From contig NZ_CP108513.1 of NCBI RefSeq assembly GCF_035989285.1, positions 9,734,001-9,798,000 on the forward strand: DNA of 64,000 bases. Direction: 5' to 3'. This document shows, piece by piece, positions 20,670-30,331 of this stretch. The notes beneath the pieces were generated by a model that saw nothing but the letters and a program-made list of their open reading frames with translations, made no database searches and was not told the origin of the DNA. Position numbers and translations under genes: made by a program. This DNA is from Streptomyces sp. NBC_01235. Lineage in GTDB: Bacteria; Actinomycetota; Actinomycetes; Streptomycetales; Streptomycetaceae. Positions within the stretch are counted from its first letter, which is position 1; each line of letters starts with the position of its first letter.

Positions 20670-21898
20670 GCCCCAGCACCCCCGGCGCCGACCTCCCCGA
20701 CCACCCGGACTGGCTCTGGCGCAATCCCGAGCCCAGGCGTTCGTACGACGTGATCGTCGTGGGTGGCGGCGGACACGGCCTGGCCACCGCCCACTACCTG
20801 GCGAGGAACCACGGCATCACCAACGTCGCGGTCCTGGAGAAGGGCTGGCTGGGCGGCGGCAACATGGCCCGCAACACCACGATCATCCGCTCCAACTACC
20901 TGTGGGACGAGAGCGCAGGCATCTACGAACACGCCCTCAAACTGTGGGAAGGGCTGGCGCAGGAGCTCGACTACCCGATCCTCTTCTCCCAGCGCGGCGT
21001 GCTGAACCTCGCCCACAGCCTGCAGGACGTCCGCGACAGCGTGCGCCGTGTCGAGGCCAACCGGCTCAACGGCGTGGACGCCGAGTGGCTCGACGCCGAG
21101 CAGGTCAAAGAGGTCTGCCCGATCGTCAACATCTCACCCGACGTGCGCTACCCGGTCCTCGGCGGCACCTACCAGCCGCGCGCCGGAATCGCCAAGCACG
21201 ACTACGTGGCCTGGGGCTTTGCCCGCTCCGCGGACGCCGCCGGCATCGACATCATCCAGAACTGCGAGGTCACCGGCCTGGACGTGGTCGGCGGCCGGGT
21301 GGTCGGCGTCCAGACCACGCTGGGTCCCATCGCCGCGGGCAAGGTGGCCCTGTGCTCGGCCGGCCACACCTCGGTCCTCGCCGCCATGGCAGGCATCGAA
21401 CTCCCGGTCCAGAGCCACCCGTTGCAGGCCCTGGTCTCCGAGCTCCTGGAGCCGGTCCACCCCACGGTGGTCATGTCCAACGCCGTCCACGTGTACGTCA
21501 GCCAGGCGCACAAGGGCGAGCTGGTGATGGGCGCCGGCATCGACGCGTACAACTCCTACACCCAGCGCGGCGCATTCCACATCATCGAAGAGCAGATGTC
21601 CGCAGCCCTGGAACTCTTCCCGGTCTTCGCCCGCGCCCACGTGCTGCGCACCTGGGGAGGGATCGTCGACGTCAGCCCCGACGCCTCGCCGATCGTCGGC
21701 CTCAGCCCGGTCGACAACCTCTACCTCAACTGCGGGTGGGGCACGGGCGGGTTCAAGGCCACCCCGGGCGTCGGCTGGGTCTACGCCCACACCATCGCCC
21801 ACGACACCCCGCACGCCCTGAACGCCCCCTTCTCGCTCGACCGTTTCACCACCGGCGCGCTCGTCGACGAGCACGGCGCGGCCGCGGTGGCCCACTAG
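20666..21898 (+). CDS. soxB: Sarcosine oxidase subunit beta
   Basis: A 410-residue beta subunit of heterotetrameric sarcosine oxidase, which oxidises sarcosine to glycine. A DAO-type FAD fold begins at residue 27 ([20 protein letters not shown]). The covalent FMN attachment histidine is H178 in [11 protein letters not shown], the position seen in Corynebacterium and Arthrobacter enzymes. The end segment [12 protein letters not shown] is typical. It overlaps glyA by four bases and is followed after 11 bases by the soxD-soxA fusion. Confidence 0.93.
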   Translation: MSPSTPGADLPDHPDWLWRNPEPRRSYDVIVVGGGGHGLATAHYLARNHGITNVAVLEKGWLGGGNMARNTTIIRSNYLWDESAGIYEHALKLWEGLAQELDYPILFSQRGVLNLAHSLQDVRDSVRRVEANRLNGVDAEWLDAEQVKEVCPIVNISPDVRYPVLGGTYQPRAGIAKHDYVAWGFARSADAAGIDIIQNCEVTGLDVVGGRVVGVQTTLGPIAAGKVALCSAGHTSVLAAMAGIELPVQSHPLQALVSELLEPVHPTVVMSNAVHVYVSQAHKGELVMGAGIDAYNSYTQRGAFHIIEEQMSAALELFPVFARAHVLRTWGGIVDVSPDASPIVGLSPVDNLYLNCGWGTGGFKATPGVGWVYAHTIAHDTPHALNAPFSLDRFTTGALVDEHGAAAVAH

Positions 21899-21909
21899 GG
21901 AGCCGAACC

Positions 21910-24900
21910 ATGCTGCTCATCCCCTGCCCGTGGTGCGGGCCCCGCGACGAGGCCGAGTTCCACTACGGCGGCCAGGCCCATGTGGCCTACCCGGAGAACT
22001 CCGCGGAACTGACCGACGAGGAGTGGGCCCGCTACCTCTTCTTCCGCGACAACCCCAAGGGCCCGTTCGCCGAGCGCTGGAGCCACGCGGCGGGCTGCCG
22101 CAGGTGGTTCAACGCGGTGCGCGACACGTCGACGAACGAGATCCTGGCGGTGTATCGGGCGGGGGAGGCGCGCCCGCCCACGACGGAGCCCAGGTCGGCC
22201 GTCTCGGCCCGTCCGGCGTCTGAGGACGAGGCGCCTTCAGGGCCGAACGGGGGCCTGGGGGCAGAGCCCCCAGCGGGGTCCGGGGCCAGGCCCCTGGACA
22301 CGGGAAGGGGCGGGATGGGGGAGACCCAGCCGTTCCGCCTGACCACCGGCGGCCGCGTCGACCGGGACGAACCCCTCACCTTCACCTTCGACGGCACCGA
22401 CTACCAGGGCTACCGCGGCGACACCCTGGCCTCCGCCCTCCTCGCCAACGGCGTGATCGCGGCAGCGACCAGCATCAAACTCGGCCGCCCCCGCGGCATC
22501 TTCTCCGCCGGCGTCGAAGAACCCAACGCCGTCATCCAGATCGAGGAACCCTTCCCCGAGCCGATGCTCCCCGCCACGACCGTAGAGCTGTACGACGGCC
22601 TCGTCGCGAGCAGCCTCCCCGGCCAGGGCCGCCTCGCCACCGAACCGGACCCCGCCCGCTACGACGCCGTACACGCCCACTGCGACCTGCTGGTCGTCGG
22701 CGCGGGCCCCGCCGGCCTCGCAGCCGCAGCCGCGGCAGCGCGGAGCGGCGCACGCGTCGTCCTCGCCGACGACCAGCCGGAACCCGGCGGCAGCCTGCTC
22801 GGCACCGGCGAACACCTCGACTGGGTGGAGGCGACGCACGCACAGCTCGAGGCCGCCCCCGAGGTACGCGTCCTGCGCCGCACCACCGTCTTCGGCCACT
22901 ACGACGACAACCACCTCCTCGCCGTCGAGCACCGCACCAACCACCTCGGCGCCGAGGCCCCGGACCAGGTCGCCCGCGAGCGCGTCTGGCGGATCCGCGC
23001 CCGGCGCGTGGTCCTCGCGACCGGCGCCCACGAGCGTTCGCTGGCGTTTGGCGACAATGACCGCCCCGGCGTGATGCTGGCCGCCTCGGCCCGGACGTAC
23101 CTCCACCGCTACTCCGTTCTGCCCGGCCGGCACGCGGTCGTGTTCACCACCAACGACAGCGCCTACGCCGCCGCACTCGACCTGGCGGGGGCCGGAGTGG
23201 AGATCGCGGCGATCGTCGACACCCGGTCCGAGCCGGGGGAGTGGGCCGAGCTTGCCCGGTCCGCCGGGATCGAGGTGCTGGCCGGACACGCGGTCACGGA
23301 CACGGAGGGCGGGCCCCGCCTCACCGCCGTGACGGTCGCCCCGTACGGGCAGCCCGCGGCACAGCAAGTGGCCTCGGGACAGCGGGAGTTCGCCGTCGAC
23401 CTGCTTCTGGTCTCCGGCGGCTGGAACCCCGTCGCGCATCTGTTCAGCCAGGCGGGCGGCAAGCTCCGCCACGACGACGTACTCGGCACGTTCGTGCCCG
23501 ACAGCTGCCGTCAGGCGGTGGAGGTCGCGGGCAGTGCGAACGGGGTCTTCGATCTCGCCACGACCCTCGCGCAGGGCGCGAAGGCCGGCGCCCGCGCGGT
23601 CGAGGCGGAGGGCTACACCGCCGCGGCGCCGGCCCTCCCGGCCGTCGCCGCCCAGCCGCACACCGCGCCCATGCAGGTGTTCGCCGTCCCCACCTCCACC
23701 GGAGCCCCCCGGTTCGTCGACCTCCAACGCGACGTCACGGTCGACGACCTGGCGCGGGCGACCGGGGCGGGTCTGCGCTCGGTGGAGCACACCAAGCGCT
23801 ACACCACGGCCGGCACCGCCAACGACCAGGGCAGGACGGGCGGGTTCCTGGCGAGCGGGATAGTCGCCGAACTCCTCGGCGTGAACATCTCGGCGCTCGG
23901 CCTGCCCACGTTCCGTCCGCCGTACACCCCCGTCTCCTTCGCCACCCTCGCCGGCCGCGACCGCGGCGCGCTGTCGGACCCGATCCGCACGACCGCCGTC
24001 CACGAGTGGCACGTCGCGCACGGCGCCCTCTTCGAGAACGTCGGCCAGTGGAAGCGCCCCTGGTACTACCCGCGAGGCGGCGAGGACATGGAGACCGCCG
24101 TGCTGCGCGAATGCCGCGCCGCCCGCGAGGGTGTGGCCTTCATGGACGCCTCCACCCTCGGCAAGATCGACGTGCAGGGCCCGGACGCCGCGCTCTTCCT
24201 CGACCGGCTCTACACCAACATGATGAGCACCCTGAAGGTCGGCATGATCCGCTACGGCGTCATGTGCCGCCTGGACGGGATGCTCTTCGACGACGGCACG
24301 GTCATCCGCCTCGCGCAGGACCGCTTCCTGGTCACCACCACGACCGGCAACGCCGCAGCCGTCCTGGACTGGATGGAGGAGTGGCTGCAGACCGAGTGGC
24401 CCGAACTGCGGGTCCACTGCACCTCGGTCACCGAACAGTGGGCCACCGTGGCCCTGGTCGGTCCGCGTTCTCGGGAGGTCCTCGGCTCGTTGGCGCCCCA
24501 ACTGCCTGTGGCCAACGACGACTTCCCGTTCATGGCCTGGCGGGAGACGGCCGTCGCAGGCATCGACGCGCGCGTGTGCCGGATCAGTTTCTCCGGCGAA
24601 CTGGCCTACGAGATCAACGTGTCGCCCTGGGACGCCCTCACCCTGTGGGAGGCGCTGCACGAGGCAGGCGCCCCGTACGGCATCACCCCGTACGGCACGG
24701 AGACCATGCACGTCCTGCGTGCCGAGAAGGGCTACCCGATCATCGGCCAGGACACCGACGGCACGGTCACCCCGCACGACCTCGGCATGAGCTGGGCGGT
24801 GTCGAAGAAGAAGCCCGACTTCATCGGCAAGCGTTCCTACGCCCGCGCCGACGCCGTCCGCCCCGACCGCAAGCACCTCGTCGGCCTCCTCCCCGAAGAC

Positions 24901-25158
24901 CCGGCCGCCTTCCTCCCCGAGGGCACCCACCTGGTCGCCGACAGTGAACTGCCCGCCCCGCCCGTCCCGATGCTCGGCCACGTCACCTCCAGCTACCGCA
25001 GCGCGGCGCTCGGCCGGACCTTCGCGCTCGCCCTGATCAAGGGCGGCCGGGACCGCATCGGCGAACGCCTCTACGCACCCGTCGGTGACCGGCTGCTGCC
25101 GGTGACCGTCGCAAGCCCCGTCCTCTACGACCCCGAGGGAGCCCGCCGCGATGGCTGA
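21910..25158 (+). CDS. soxDA: Sarcosine oxidase delta and alpha subunits fused in one reading frame
   Basis: One uninterrupted frame of 1082 residues. Residues 1 to about 95 are SoxD, with zinc ligands C6, C9 and the HAAGC pair further on. Residues from about 136 are SoxA: a ferredoxin-like N-terminal part (YRGDTLASALLANG), an FAD/NAD domain (GAGPAGLAAAAAAARSG) and a C-terminal GcvT-like folate domain (HVLRAEKGYPIIGQD). Residues about 100-130 are encoded by an intergenic-type dispersed repeat (22207-22297) and look unlike either subunit. No stop codon separates the parts. An internal ATG at 22315 after GAAGGGGCGGG could still start a separate 947-residue alpha subunit, so both a fusion and an independent alpha chain may be made. 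These subunits are normally separate. Confidence 0.8.
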   Translation: MLLIPCPWCGPRDEAEFHYGGQAHVAYPENSAELTDEEWARYLFFRDNPKGPFAERWSHAAGCRRWFNAVRDTSTNEILAVYRAGEARPPTTEPRSAVSARPASEDEAPSGPNGGLGAEPPAGSGARPLDTGRGGMGETQPFRLTTGGRVDRDEPLTFTFDGTDYQGYRGDTLASALLANGVIAAATSIKLGRPRGIFSAGVEEPNAVIQIEEPFPEPMLPATTVELYDGLVASSLPGQGRLATEPDPARYDAVHAHCDLLVVGAGPAGLAAAAAAARSGARVVLADDQPEPGGSLLGTGEHLDWVEATHAQLEAAPEVRVLRRTTVFGHYDDNHLLAVEHRTNHLGAEAPDQVARERVWRIRARRVVLATGAHERSLAFGDNDRPGVMLAASARTYLHRYSVLPGRHAVVFTTNDSAYAAALDLAGAGVEIAAIVDTRSEPGEWAELARSAGIEVLAGHAVTDTEGGPRLTAVTVAPYGQPAAQQVASGQREFAVDLLLVSGGWNPVAHLFSQAGGKLRHDDVLGTFVPDSCRQAVEVAGSANGVFDLATTLAQGAKAGARAVEAEGYTAAAPALPAVAAQPHTAPMQVFAVPTSTGAPRFVDLQRDVTVDDLARATGAGLRSVEHTKRYTTAGTANDQGRTGGFLASGIVAELLGVNISALGLPTFRPPYTPVSFATLAGRDRGALSDPIRTTAVHEWHVAHGALFENVGQWKRPWYYPRGGEDMETAVLRECRAAREGVAFMDASTLGKIDVQGPDAALFLDRLYTNMMSTLKVGMIRYGVMCRLDGMLFDDGTVIRLAQDRFLVTTTTGNAAAVLDWMEEWLQTEWPELRVHCTSVTEQWATVALVGPRSREVLGSLAPQLPVANDDFPFMAWRETAVAGIDARVCRISFSGELAYEINVSPWDALTLWEALHEAGAPYGITPYGTETMHVLRAEKGYPIIGQDTDGTVTPHDLGMSWAVSKKKPDFIGKRSYARADAVRPDRKHLVGLLPEDPAAFLPEGTHLVADSELPAPPVPMLGHVTSSYRSAALGRTFALALIKGGRDRIGERLYAPVGDRLLPVTVASPVLYDPEGARRDG
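22207..22297. repeat. Dispersed repeat, copy 2, lying inside the soxD-soxA reading frame
   Basis: Begins GCCCGTCCGGCG and contains the hairpin arms CTGGGGGC / GCCCCCAG and GGGGCC / GGCCCC. Its first 60 bases align with the reverse complement of the intergenic copy at 9035-9095. It is translated as a Gly/Ala/Pro/Glu-rich linker between SoxD and SoxA. Confidence 0.6.
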
Positions 25159-25753
25159 CACCACCCTGACCGCACGGCAGCGCAGCCCTCTGGCGCACGC
25201 CGCCGGCCGCCTTGCCGCCGCGACGCACTCCTGCGGGGGCGCGGTCCGCCTGGCCGAAGTCCCCTTCCTGGCCCAGCTGAACGTCCGCCTCGACGCCAAG
25301 AGCCCGGCGGCGGACGCCGTCGGACTCGCCCTGGGACTCCCGTTGCCCCTGGAACCCGACACCGTCGTGCGCGTGGGGGATCTGAGCGCGCTGTGGCTCG
25401 GCCCCGACGAATGGCTGTTGGTGGGCCTGCCCGGCACCCAGCGGGACCTGGAGAGCCGGATCCGCTCGGCGGCCGGGGACGACCCCGTCTCCGTCACCGA
25501 CGTCTCCGCCCAGCGCACCACCGTCCTGGTCGGCGGACCGCGCGCCCGCGACCTGCTCTCCCACGGCTGCCGGTTGGATCTGCACCCGCGTGTCTTCGGC
25601 CCCGGCCGTTGCGCCCAGACGACGCTGGCCCGCACCCAGGTCGTCCTGGTGGCCCGGGACGAGCCCAGGGCCGGGTTCTGGGTGCTGGTGCGCTCCTCCT
25701 TCGCCGACTACCTGACGGACTGGCTGCTGGACGCTGCCGTGGAATACGGGTGA
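25151..25753 (+). CDS. soxG: Sarcosine oxidase subunit gamma
   Basis: A 200-residue SoxG, the structural fourth subunit of heterotetrameric sarcosine oxidase. It resembles the folate-binding fold of GcvT: LPLEPDTVVRVGDLSALWLGPDEWLLV is the recognisable core, and VTDVSAQRTTVLVGGPRARDLL follows. Its start overlaps the end of soxA by eight bases. It closes the dmgO-folD-glyA-sox transcription unit. Confidence 0.9.
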   Translation: MADTTLTARQRSPLAHAAGRLAAATHSCGGAVRLAEVPFLAQLNVRLDAKSPAADAVGLALGLPLPLEPDTVVRVGDLSALWLGPDEWLLVGLPGTQRDLESRIRSAAGDDPVSVTDVSAQRTTVLVGGPRARDLLSHGCRLDLHPRVFGPGRCAQTTLARTQVVLVARDEPRAGFWVLVRSSFADYLTDWLLDAAVEYG

Positions 25754-26060
25754 ACGGCTCGGCACGGCGGGCGCACCCCTGGCGCGGGTGACCCGGTGTG
25801 CTCCGGCTGGTGGAGCCGACGGTCGAGCAGTCCTGCGCGCGCAGACCACAGGGCCCTCGAAGTCGGCGCAGACGGCCCAGAAACTCGCCCATGGCCGACG
25901 GCATGGGCGAGGAACACACCGGCCCGGGCCGTGCGGGCCCTTCTCGTGCTCCTTGTTCGAACAGGCTGGCGTCCTGTGCCCGGCGAGCATCGCATCGGCG
26001 CATCCGGCACCCGGCCGCATGACAGCAGTTCCATCGGCATACCGACGAGGAGAGGCAGAC
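25754..26060. other. Non-coding gap before the formate dehydrogenase gene
   Basis: No gene, RNA or operator of the GTTGCG type is seen. A perfect 10-bp hairpin, CTCGCCCATG (25884-25893) with CATGGGCGAG (25902-25911) and an eight-base loop, may end the sox transcript or act in the leader of the next gene. I looked for a glycine riboswitch and found none. Confidence 0.5.
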
Positions 26061-28391
26061 ATGGCACGCAAGGCGCCGCGCGAGGACCCCGGTGAGGACG
26101 CCCTGGAGGTGACCGCGCCCAAGAGGTGGGCCGCCGGGATCCCCGCGGTGACCCACGCGCTGCGCATCGGGTACGACCAGATGGGCGTGCGGCGCACCGC
26201 GCTGACCCTGCTGAAGGTCAACCAGAAGGACGGCTTCGACTGCCCCGGCTGCGCCTGGCCCGAGGGTGACCACCGCAGCAGGGCCGAGTTCTGCGAGAAC
26301 GGTGCCAAGGCCGTCGCCGAGGAAGCCACCGTGCGCCGGGTGACGCGGGAGTTCTTCGCCGCGCACCCGGTGGGCGAGCTCGCGGGCCGCAGCGAATACT
26401 GGCTGGGCCAGCAGGGCCGCCTCACCGAGCCGATGTACAAACCGGCCGACTCGCAGACGTATGTGCCGGTCCCCTGGGAGACGGCTTTCGACATCGTCGC
26501 CCGGGAGCTCAAGGAGCTGCGCAGCCCCGACGAGGCCGCCTTCTACACGTCGGGCCGTACCTCCAACGAGGCGGCGTACCTCTACCAGCTCCTCGTACGG
26601 CAATTCGGCACCAACAACCTGCCGGACTGCTCGAACATGTGCCACGAGTCGAGCGGTTCGGCGCTCACCGAGACGATCGGCATCGGCAAGGGCAGCGTCC
26701 ACCTCGACGATCTGTACTGCGCCGACCTGATCTTCGTCGTCGGGCAGAACCCCGGCACCAACCACCCGCGGATGTTGTCCGCGCTGGAGAAGGCCAAGCG
26801 GCGCGGTGCGCGCATCGTCACGGTGAACCCTCTGCCCGAAGCCGGGCTGCTGCGCTTCAGGAACCCGCAGAACGCCCGCGGTGTCGCAGGTGCCGGCACG
26901 TCCCTCTCGGACCGGTTCCTGCAGATACGGCTCGGGGGCGACCTGGCGCTCTTCCAGGCGCTGTCGCGGCTGCTGCTGGACGCCGAGGAAGCCGCGCCCG
27001 GCACGGTCCTCGACCGCGACTTCATCGCCGCGCACACCGACGGCTTCGAGGCCTACGCCGAACAGCTGAGCAAACTCGACCGGGACGACGTGGCCGAGGC
27101 GACCGGGCTGTCGCGCGATGTCATCGAGGCCACCGCCCGCGACGTCATGTCGGCCCGGTCGATCGTGGTGTGCTGGGCCATGGGACTGACCCAGCACAAG
27201 CACTCCGTGCCCACCATCCGGGAGGTGGTGAACTTCCTGCTGCTGCGCGGCAACATCGGGCGCCCCGGCGCCGGAGTGTGCCCTGTGCGCGGTCACTCCA
27301 ACGTGCAGGGCGACCGCACGATGGGCATCTACGAGAAGCCGACGCCGGAGTTCCTCGACGCGCTGCAGAGCGAGTTCGGATTCGACCCGCCACGCCACCA
27401 CGGGTTCGACGCGGTGGAGACGATCCGGGCGATGGGCGCCGGCGAGGTGAAGGTCTTCTTCGCCATGGGTGGCAACTTCGTCTCCGCCGCCCCCGACACG
27501 GCGGCCACCGAGCGGGCCCTGCGGAACTGCCGGCTGACCGTCCAGGTGTCCACCAAGCTCAACCGCTCCCACGCGGTCTGCGGACGCGAGGCCCTCATCC
27601 TTCCCGCCCTGGGCCGTACCGAGCGGGACCGGGGACCGGACGGGACGGACCGGTTCGTCACCGTCGAGGACTCGATGGGGATCGTGCACGCCTCCCGGGG
27701 CGGGCTGCGACCCGCCTCCCCGCACCTGCTCTCCGAGCCGGCCATCGTCGGCCGGCTGGCACGCAGCCTGTTCGGTCCGGGCGGCGACGTGCCGTGGGCG
27801 GCCCTCGAGGCCGACTACGACGCCGTCCGCGACAGCATCGCCCGGGTCGTGCCCGGTTTCGCCGACTTCAACACGCGGGTACGCCGCCCCGGCGGCTTCA
27901 CCCTGCCGCACGCTCCCCGCGACGAGCGGCGCTTCCCCACCAGGACGGGCAAGGCCAACTTCACGGTCAACCCGGTGGAGGTGCTGCGCGTCCCGCCCGG
28001 TCGCCTGCTGCTTCAGACACTGCGCAGCCACGACCAGTACAACACCACGATCTACGGCCTCGACGACCGCTACCGCGGCATCCGTCAGGGACGCCGGGTG
28101 GTCTTCGTCCACCCCGACGACCTCGCGGAGCGCCAGATCGCCGACGGCGGGCTGGTGGACATCGTCAGTGAGTGGCCGGACGGCCCGGAACGGCGGGCCG
28201 AGGCCTTCCGCGCGGTCGCGTACGACACGCCCCGCGGATGCTGCGCGGCCTACTTCCCCGAGGCCAACGTGCTCGTCCCGCTCGACTCCGTGGCGGACAC
28301 CTCCAACACACCGACGTCCAAGAGCGTCGTGGTACGCCTGGAGCGCGGCGACGCCCCCTCACCTGGGCCGGGGGAGGCTCAGCTCGCGTAG
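26061..28391 (+). CDS. Molybdopterin oxidoreductase of the FdhF/YdeP type, probable formate dehydrogenase
   Basis: A 776-residue bis-molybdopterin-guanine-dinucleotide enzyme. Conserved pieces are FYTSGRTSNEAAYLYQLL, NLPDCSNMCHESSG, FVVGQNPGTNHPRML and a C-terminal dinucleotide-binding domain with RSHDQYNTTIYG. Cysteines near the start (FDCPGCAWPEG) differ from the four-cysteine [4Fe-4S] motif of classical formate dehydrogenases. The expected role here is oxidation of formate released by PurU and by formaldehyde oxidation, but the YdeP branch has few proven substrates. The ATG at 26061 follows GGAGAGG. The gene converges with the second iclR gene and overlaps it by 13 bases. Confidence 0.8.
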   Translation: MARKAPREDPGEDALEVTAPKRWAAGIPAVTHALRIGYDQMGVRRTALTLLKVNQKDGFDCPGCAWPEGDHRSRAEFCENGAKAVAEEATVRRVTREFFAAHPVGELAGRSEYWLGQQGRLTEPMYKPADSQTYVPVPWETAFDIVARELKELRSPDEAAFYTSGRTSNEAAYLYQLLVRQFGTNNLPDCSNMCHESSGSALTETIGIGKGSVHLDDLYCADLIFVVGQNPGTNHPRMLSALEKAKRRGARIVTVNPLPEAGLLRFRNPQNARGVAGAGTSLSDRFLQIRLGGDLALFQALSRLLLDAEEAAPGTVLDRDFIAAHTDGFEAYAEQLSKLDRDDVAEATGLSRDVIEATARDVMSARSIVVCWAMGLTQHKHSVPTIREVVNFLLLRGNIGRPGAGVCPVRGHSNVQGDRTMGIYEKPTPEFLDALQSEFGFDPPRHHGFDAVETIRAMGAGEVKVFFAMGGNFVSAAPDTAATERALRNCRLTVQVSTKLNRSHAVCGREALILPALGRTERDRGPDGTDRFVTVEDSMGIVHASRGGLRPASPHLLSEPAIVGRLARSLFGPGGDVPWAALEADYDAVRDSIARVVPGFADFNTRVRRPGGFTLPHAPRDERRFPTRTGKANFTVNPVEVLRVPPGRLLLQTLRSHDQYNTTIYGLDDRYRGIRQGRRVVFVHPDDLAERQIADGGLVDIVSEWPDGPERRAEAFRAVAYDTPRGCCAAYFPEANVLVPLDSVADTSNTPTSKSVVVRLERGDAPSPGPGEAQLA

Positions 28392-29176
28392 CCCATCCGG
28401 TGGCTGATCTCCTCGGCGCCCTGGACCAGCACGGGTGCGAGCTCGTGGATGCGCTCCTCGGTGAAGCGGTACGCGGGGCCGGAGGCGCTGAGGGCGGCGA
28501 CGGTCTCGCCGTGGTGGGAACGTATCGGGGCCGCGATGGCGTGCAGTCCGATCTCGAGTTCCTCCAGCGTCACCGCGTACCCGCGCTCCCGCGCCTCGGT
28601 GAGGTTCTTCTCCAGCTCGGTCCTGGCGGTCAGGGTGTGCGGCGTCAGCTTCTGCAACCCGGATGCCGCGAGCACTTCGGCGCGCTCCTTCGTCGGCAGG
28701 TGGGCGAGCAGGATCTTGCCGCTGGACGTCGCGTGCACCGGGGTGAGCTGCCCGACCCAGTTGTGCGTACCGACCGCGCCCGGGCCGCGCACCTGGTAGA
28801 GGTTGACCGCGTAGTGCTCCTGCAGGACGGCGATGTTGACGGTCTCGCCGATCTCCTCGCTGAGCCGCTCGCACACCGGCCGACCCTGCTGGGTGATGTC
28901 GAGACGGCCCGTGACCGCCCCCGCCAGGCGTACGATCCCGAAGCCCAGCCGGTACTTGCCCCGCTCGCCCGCCTGCTCGACCAGACCGCGCGCCTCCAGC
29001 GCCCCGAGCAGACGGAACGCGGTCGACTTGTGGACGTCGATCTCGGCGGCGACCTCGCTGACGCCCGCCTCACCGCGCTGGGCGAGGATCTCCAGGACGC
29101 TGACGGCACGGTCGACCGACTGCACCCCGTTCACCGCGGGAGCCGGCGTTTCGTCATCTGCCGAGTGGTTGCTCAT
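28379..29176 (-). CDS. IclR-family regulator (second paralog)
   Basis: A 265-residue IclR regulator with the same length and layout as the protein at 5550-6347. The winged-helix part differs in only a few residues; more changes lie at the N-terminal tail and in the effector-domain segments near residues 175-190 and 225-230. This suggests shared DNA targets with possibly different ligands. The ATG at 29176 lies seven bases after TATAGT without a ribosome site, again a leaderless arrangement, and an operator copy spans the start codon. It converges with the formate dehydrogenase gene, their ends overlapping by 13 bases. Confidence 0.9.
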   Translation of the reverse strand: MSNHSADDETPAPAVNGVQSVDRAVSVLEILAQRGEAGVSEVAAEIDVHKSTAFRLLGALEARGLVEQAGERGKYRLGFGIVRLAGAVTGRLDITQQGRPVCERLSEEIGETVNIAVLQEHYAVNLYQVRGPGAVGTHNWVGQLTPVHATSSGKILLAHLPTKERAEVLAASGLQKLTPHTLTARTELEKNLTEARERGYAVTLEELEIGLHAIAAPIRSHHGETVAALSASGPAYRFTEERIHELAPVLVQGAEEISHRMGYAS

Positions 29177-29188
29177 AGCGCAACTATA
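29168..29188 (-). promoter_or_regulatory. Leaderless promoter and operator over the second IclR start codon
   Basis: TATAGT on the minus strand (29188-29183) ends six bases before the ATG. GTTGCT-CATAG-CGCAAC (29168-29184) matches the operator consensus at 11 of 12 arm positions, and its spacer contains the start codon. Confidence 0.6.
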
Positions 29189-29306
29189 CGGCCTGCGGTG
29201 TTCTCCCCGGTGATCCGCGGTGACGCCACCCGCTGTGCCCACAAGGGGAGAGAGGCAGTGAGCCCCCAGGGGCAGGGGCGTAATGACCAGTCGGTAACCT
29301 GCCGGC

Positions 29307-30176
29307 ATGACTACTGCCGCCCTCGAGCCGCGCGCCGGTCGACGCTGTGCCGCCCCGCTCAACACCCTGCACGCGACGCACTACTTCTCGCCCGACCTGG
29401 GACGGGAGCTGGGTGCTCTCGGGATCACCCATCCGCAGGCCGTGACCTTCGCTGCGCGGGCGGCCGCGCTGGGGTCGGTCGGGGCCGGCGTGGTGACGGC
29501 GGCCTTCTACAACTACAAGCACGATCTCGTGGCCCGGCACGTGCCCGCGGTGTGGTCGATCGCCACCCCGCAGGACGTGCTCGCGGCACGCACGCGTGCC
29601 GCCGACGCCACCCTGCGGCGGCTGCTGGGCGAGGAGGCGGTGGCGTCCGCGGAGATGGCGGAGGCCGCGCGGCTGGCGTTGCGCGCCGCCGAGGCCTGTG
29701 GGCGCGGTGCCCGGCCTCTGTACTCGGCGCACGCCGACCTTCCCGCCCCCGACGAGCCGCACCTCGCGTACTGGCACGGGGCGACCCTGCTGCGCGAGCA
29801 CCGGGGCGACGGTCATCTGGTCGCGCTGATGTCCGCGGGCCTCGACGGGCTGGAGGCGATGGTGACCCACACCGCCACGGGCAAGGGCATGACACCGAGG
29901 TGGGCGATGACCACCCGTGGCTGGAGCCAGGACGACTGGAACGCTGCGACGGCCCGCCTCCGGGACCGCGGGCTGCTGGACAGCACCGGCGAACTCACCG
30001 AGCGAGGCGTCGCCCTCCGCGAGGAGATCGAGCAGGAGACCGACCGCCTGGACCGGGCTCCGTACGAGCACCTCGGCCCGGAGGGCGTGGCACGCCTGAC
30101 GGCCCTCGGGACGACGTTCACCCGCGCCGCGATGACCGCGGGGGCGTTTCCGGCGGATCTGATCGGCAAGGGGTGA
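29307..30176 (+). CDS. SCO6745-family protein, function unknown
   Basis: A 289-residue soluble protein resembling the SCO6745 family of actinomycetes. An N-terminal helical region (HATHYFSPDLGRELGALGI...) is followed by a C-terminal part that looks like a winged-helix (WNAATARLRDRGLLDSTGELTERGVALREEIE). No membrane segment, signal peptide or catalytic motif is visible. It is a single-gene unit beside the second iclR gene, transcribed away from it, and no GTTGCG operator besides the one over the iclR start lies in the shared space. The family name is by recall of its pattern, and the molecular role is not known. Confidence 0.6.
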   Translation: MTTAALEPRAGRRCAAPLNTLHATHYFSPDLGRELGALGITHPQAVTFAARAAALGSVGAGVVTAAFYNYKHDLVARHVPAVWSIATPQDVLAARTRAADATLRRLLGEEAVASAEMAEAARLALRAAEACGRGARPLYSAHADLPAPDEPHLAYWHGATLLREHRGDGHLVALMSAGLDGLEAMVTHTATGKGMTPRWAMTTRGWSQDDWNAATARLRDRGLLDSTGELTERGVALREEIEQETDRLDRAPYEHLGPEGVARLTALGTTFTRAAMTAGAFPADLIGKG

Positions 30177-30200
30177 CGCGGCCGGCCGCGGCCCCTGGAT

Positions 30201-30225
30201 CCGTCCTGACGATGCGTCAGGACGG
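30201..30225 (+). terminator. Hairpin after the SCO6745-family gene
   Basis: CCGTCCTGAC (30201-30210) pairs perfectly with GTCAGGACGG (30216-30225) across a five-base loop, 25 bases after the stop codon. Confidence 0.6.
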
Positions 30226-30331
30226 TGGCATTGATCGTCGATCCCGCCGCTGGTCGGCTCACATCCGACCGAAGTGACAACGCCGCTCCTCCAAGAGCGA
30301 TCAGCCGGACCCGGCGTCCGGCACCTCTCGC

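Noticed and set aside
22237..25635. A 1132-codon minus-strand open frame
   Set aside because: It is antisense to soxA and soxG and shows no recognisable domain.
25754..26060. Glycine riboswitch or tRNA before the formate dehydrogenase
   Set aside because: GTTCGAAC occurs near 25951, but neither an acceptor stem nor the glycine aptamer core can be built around it.
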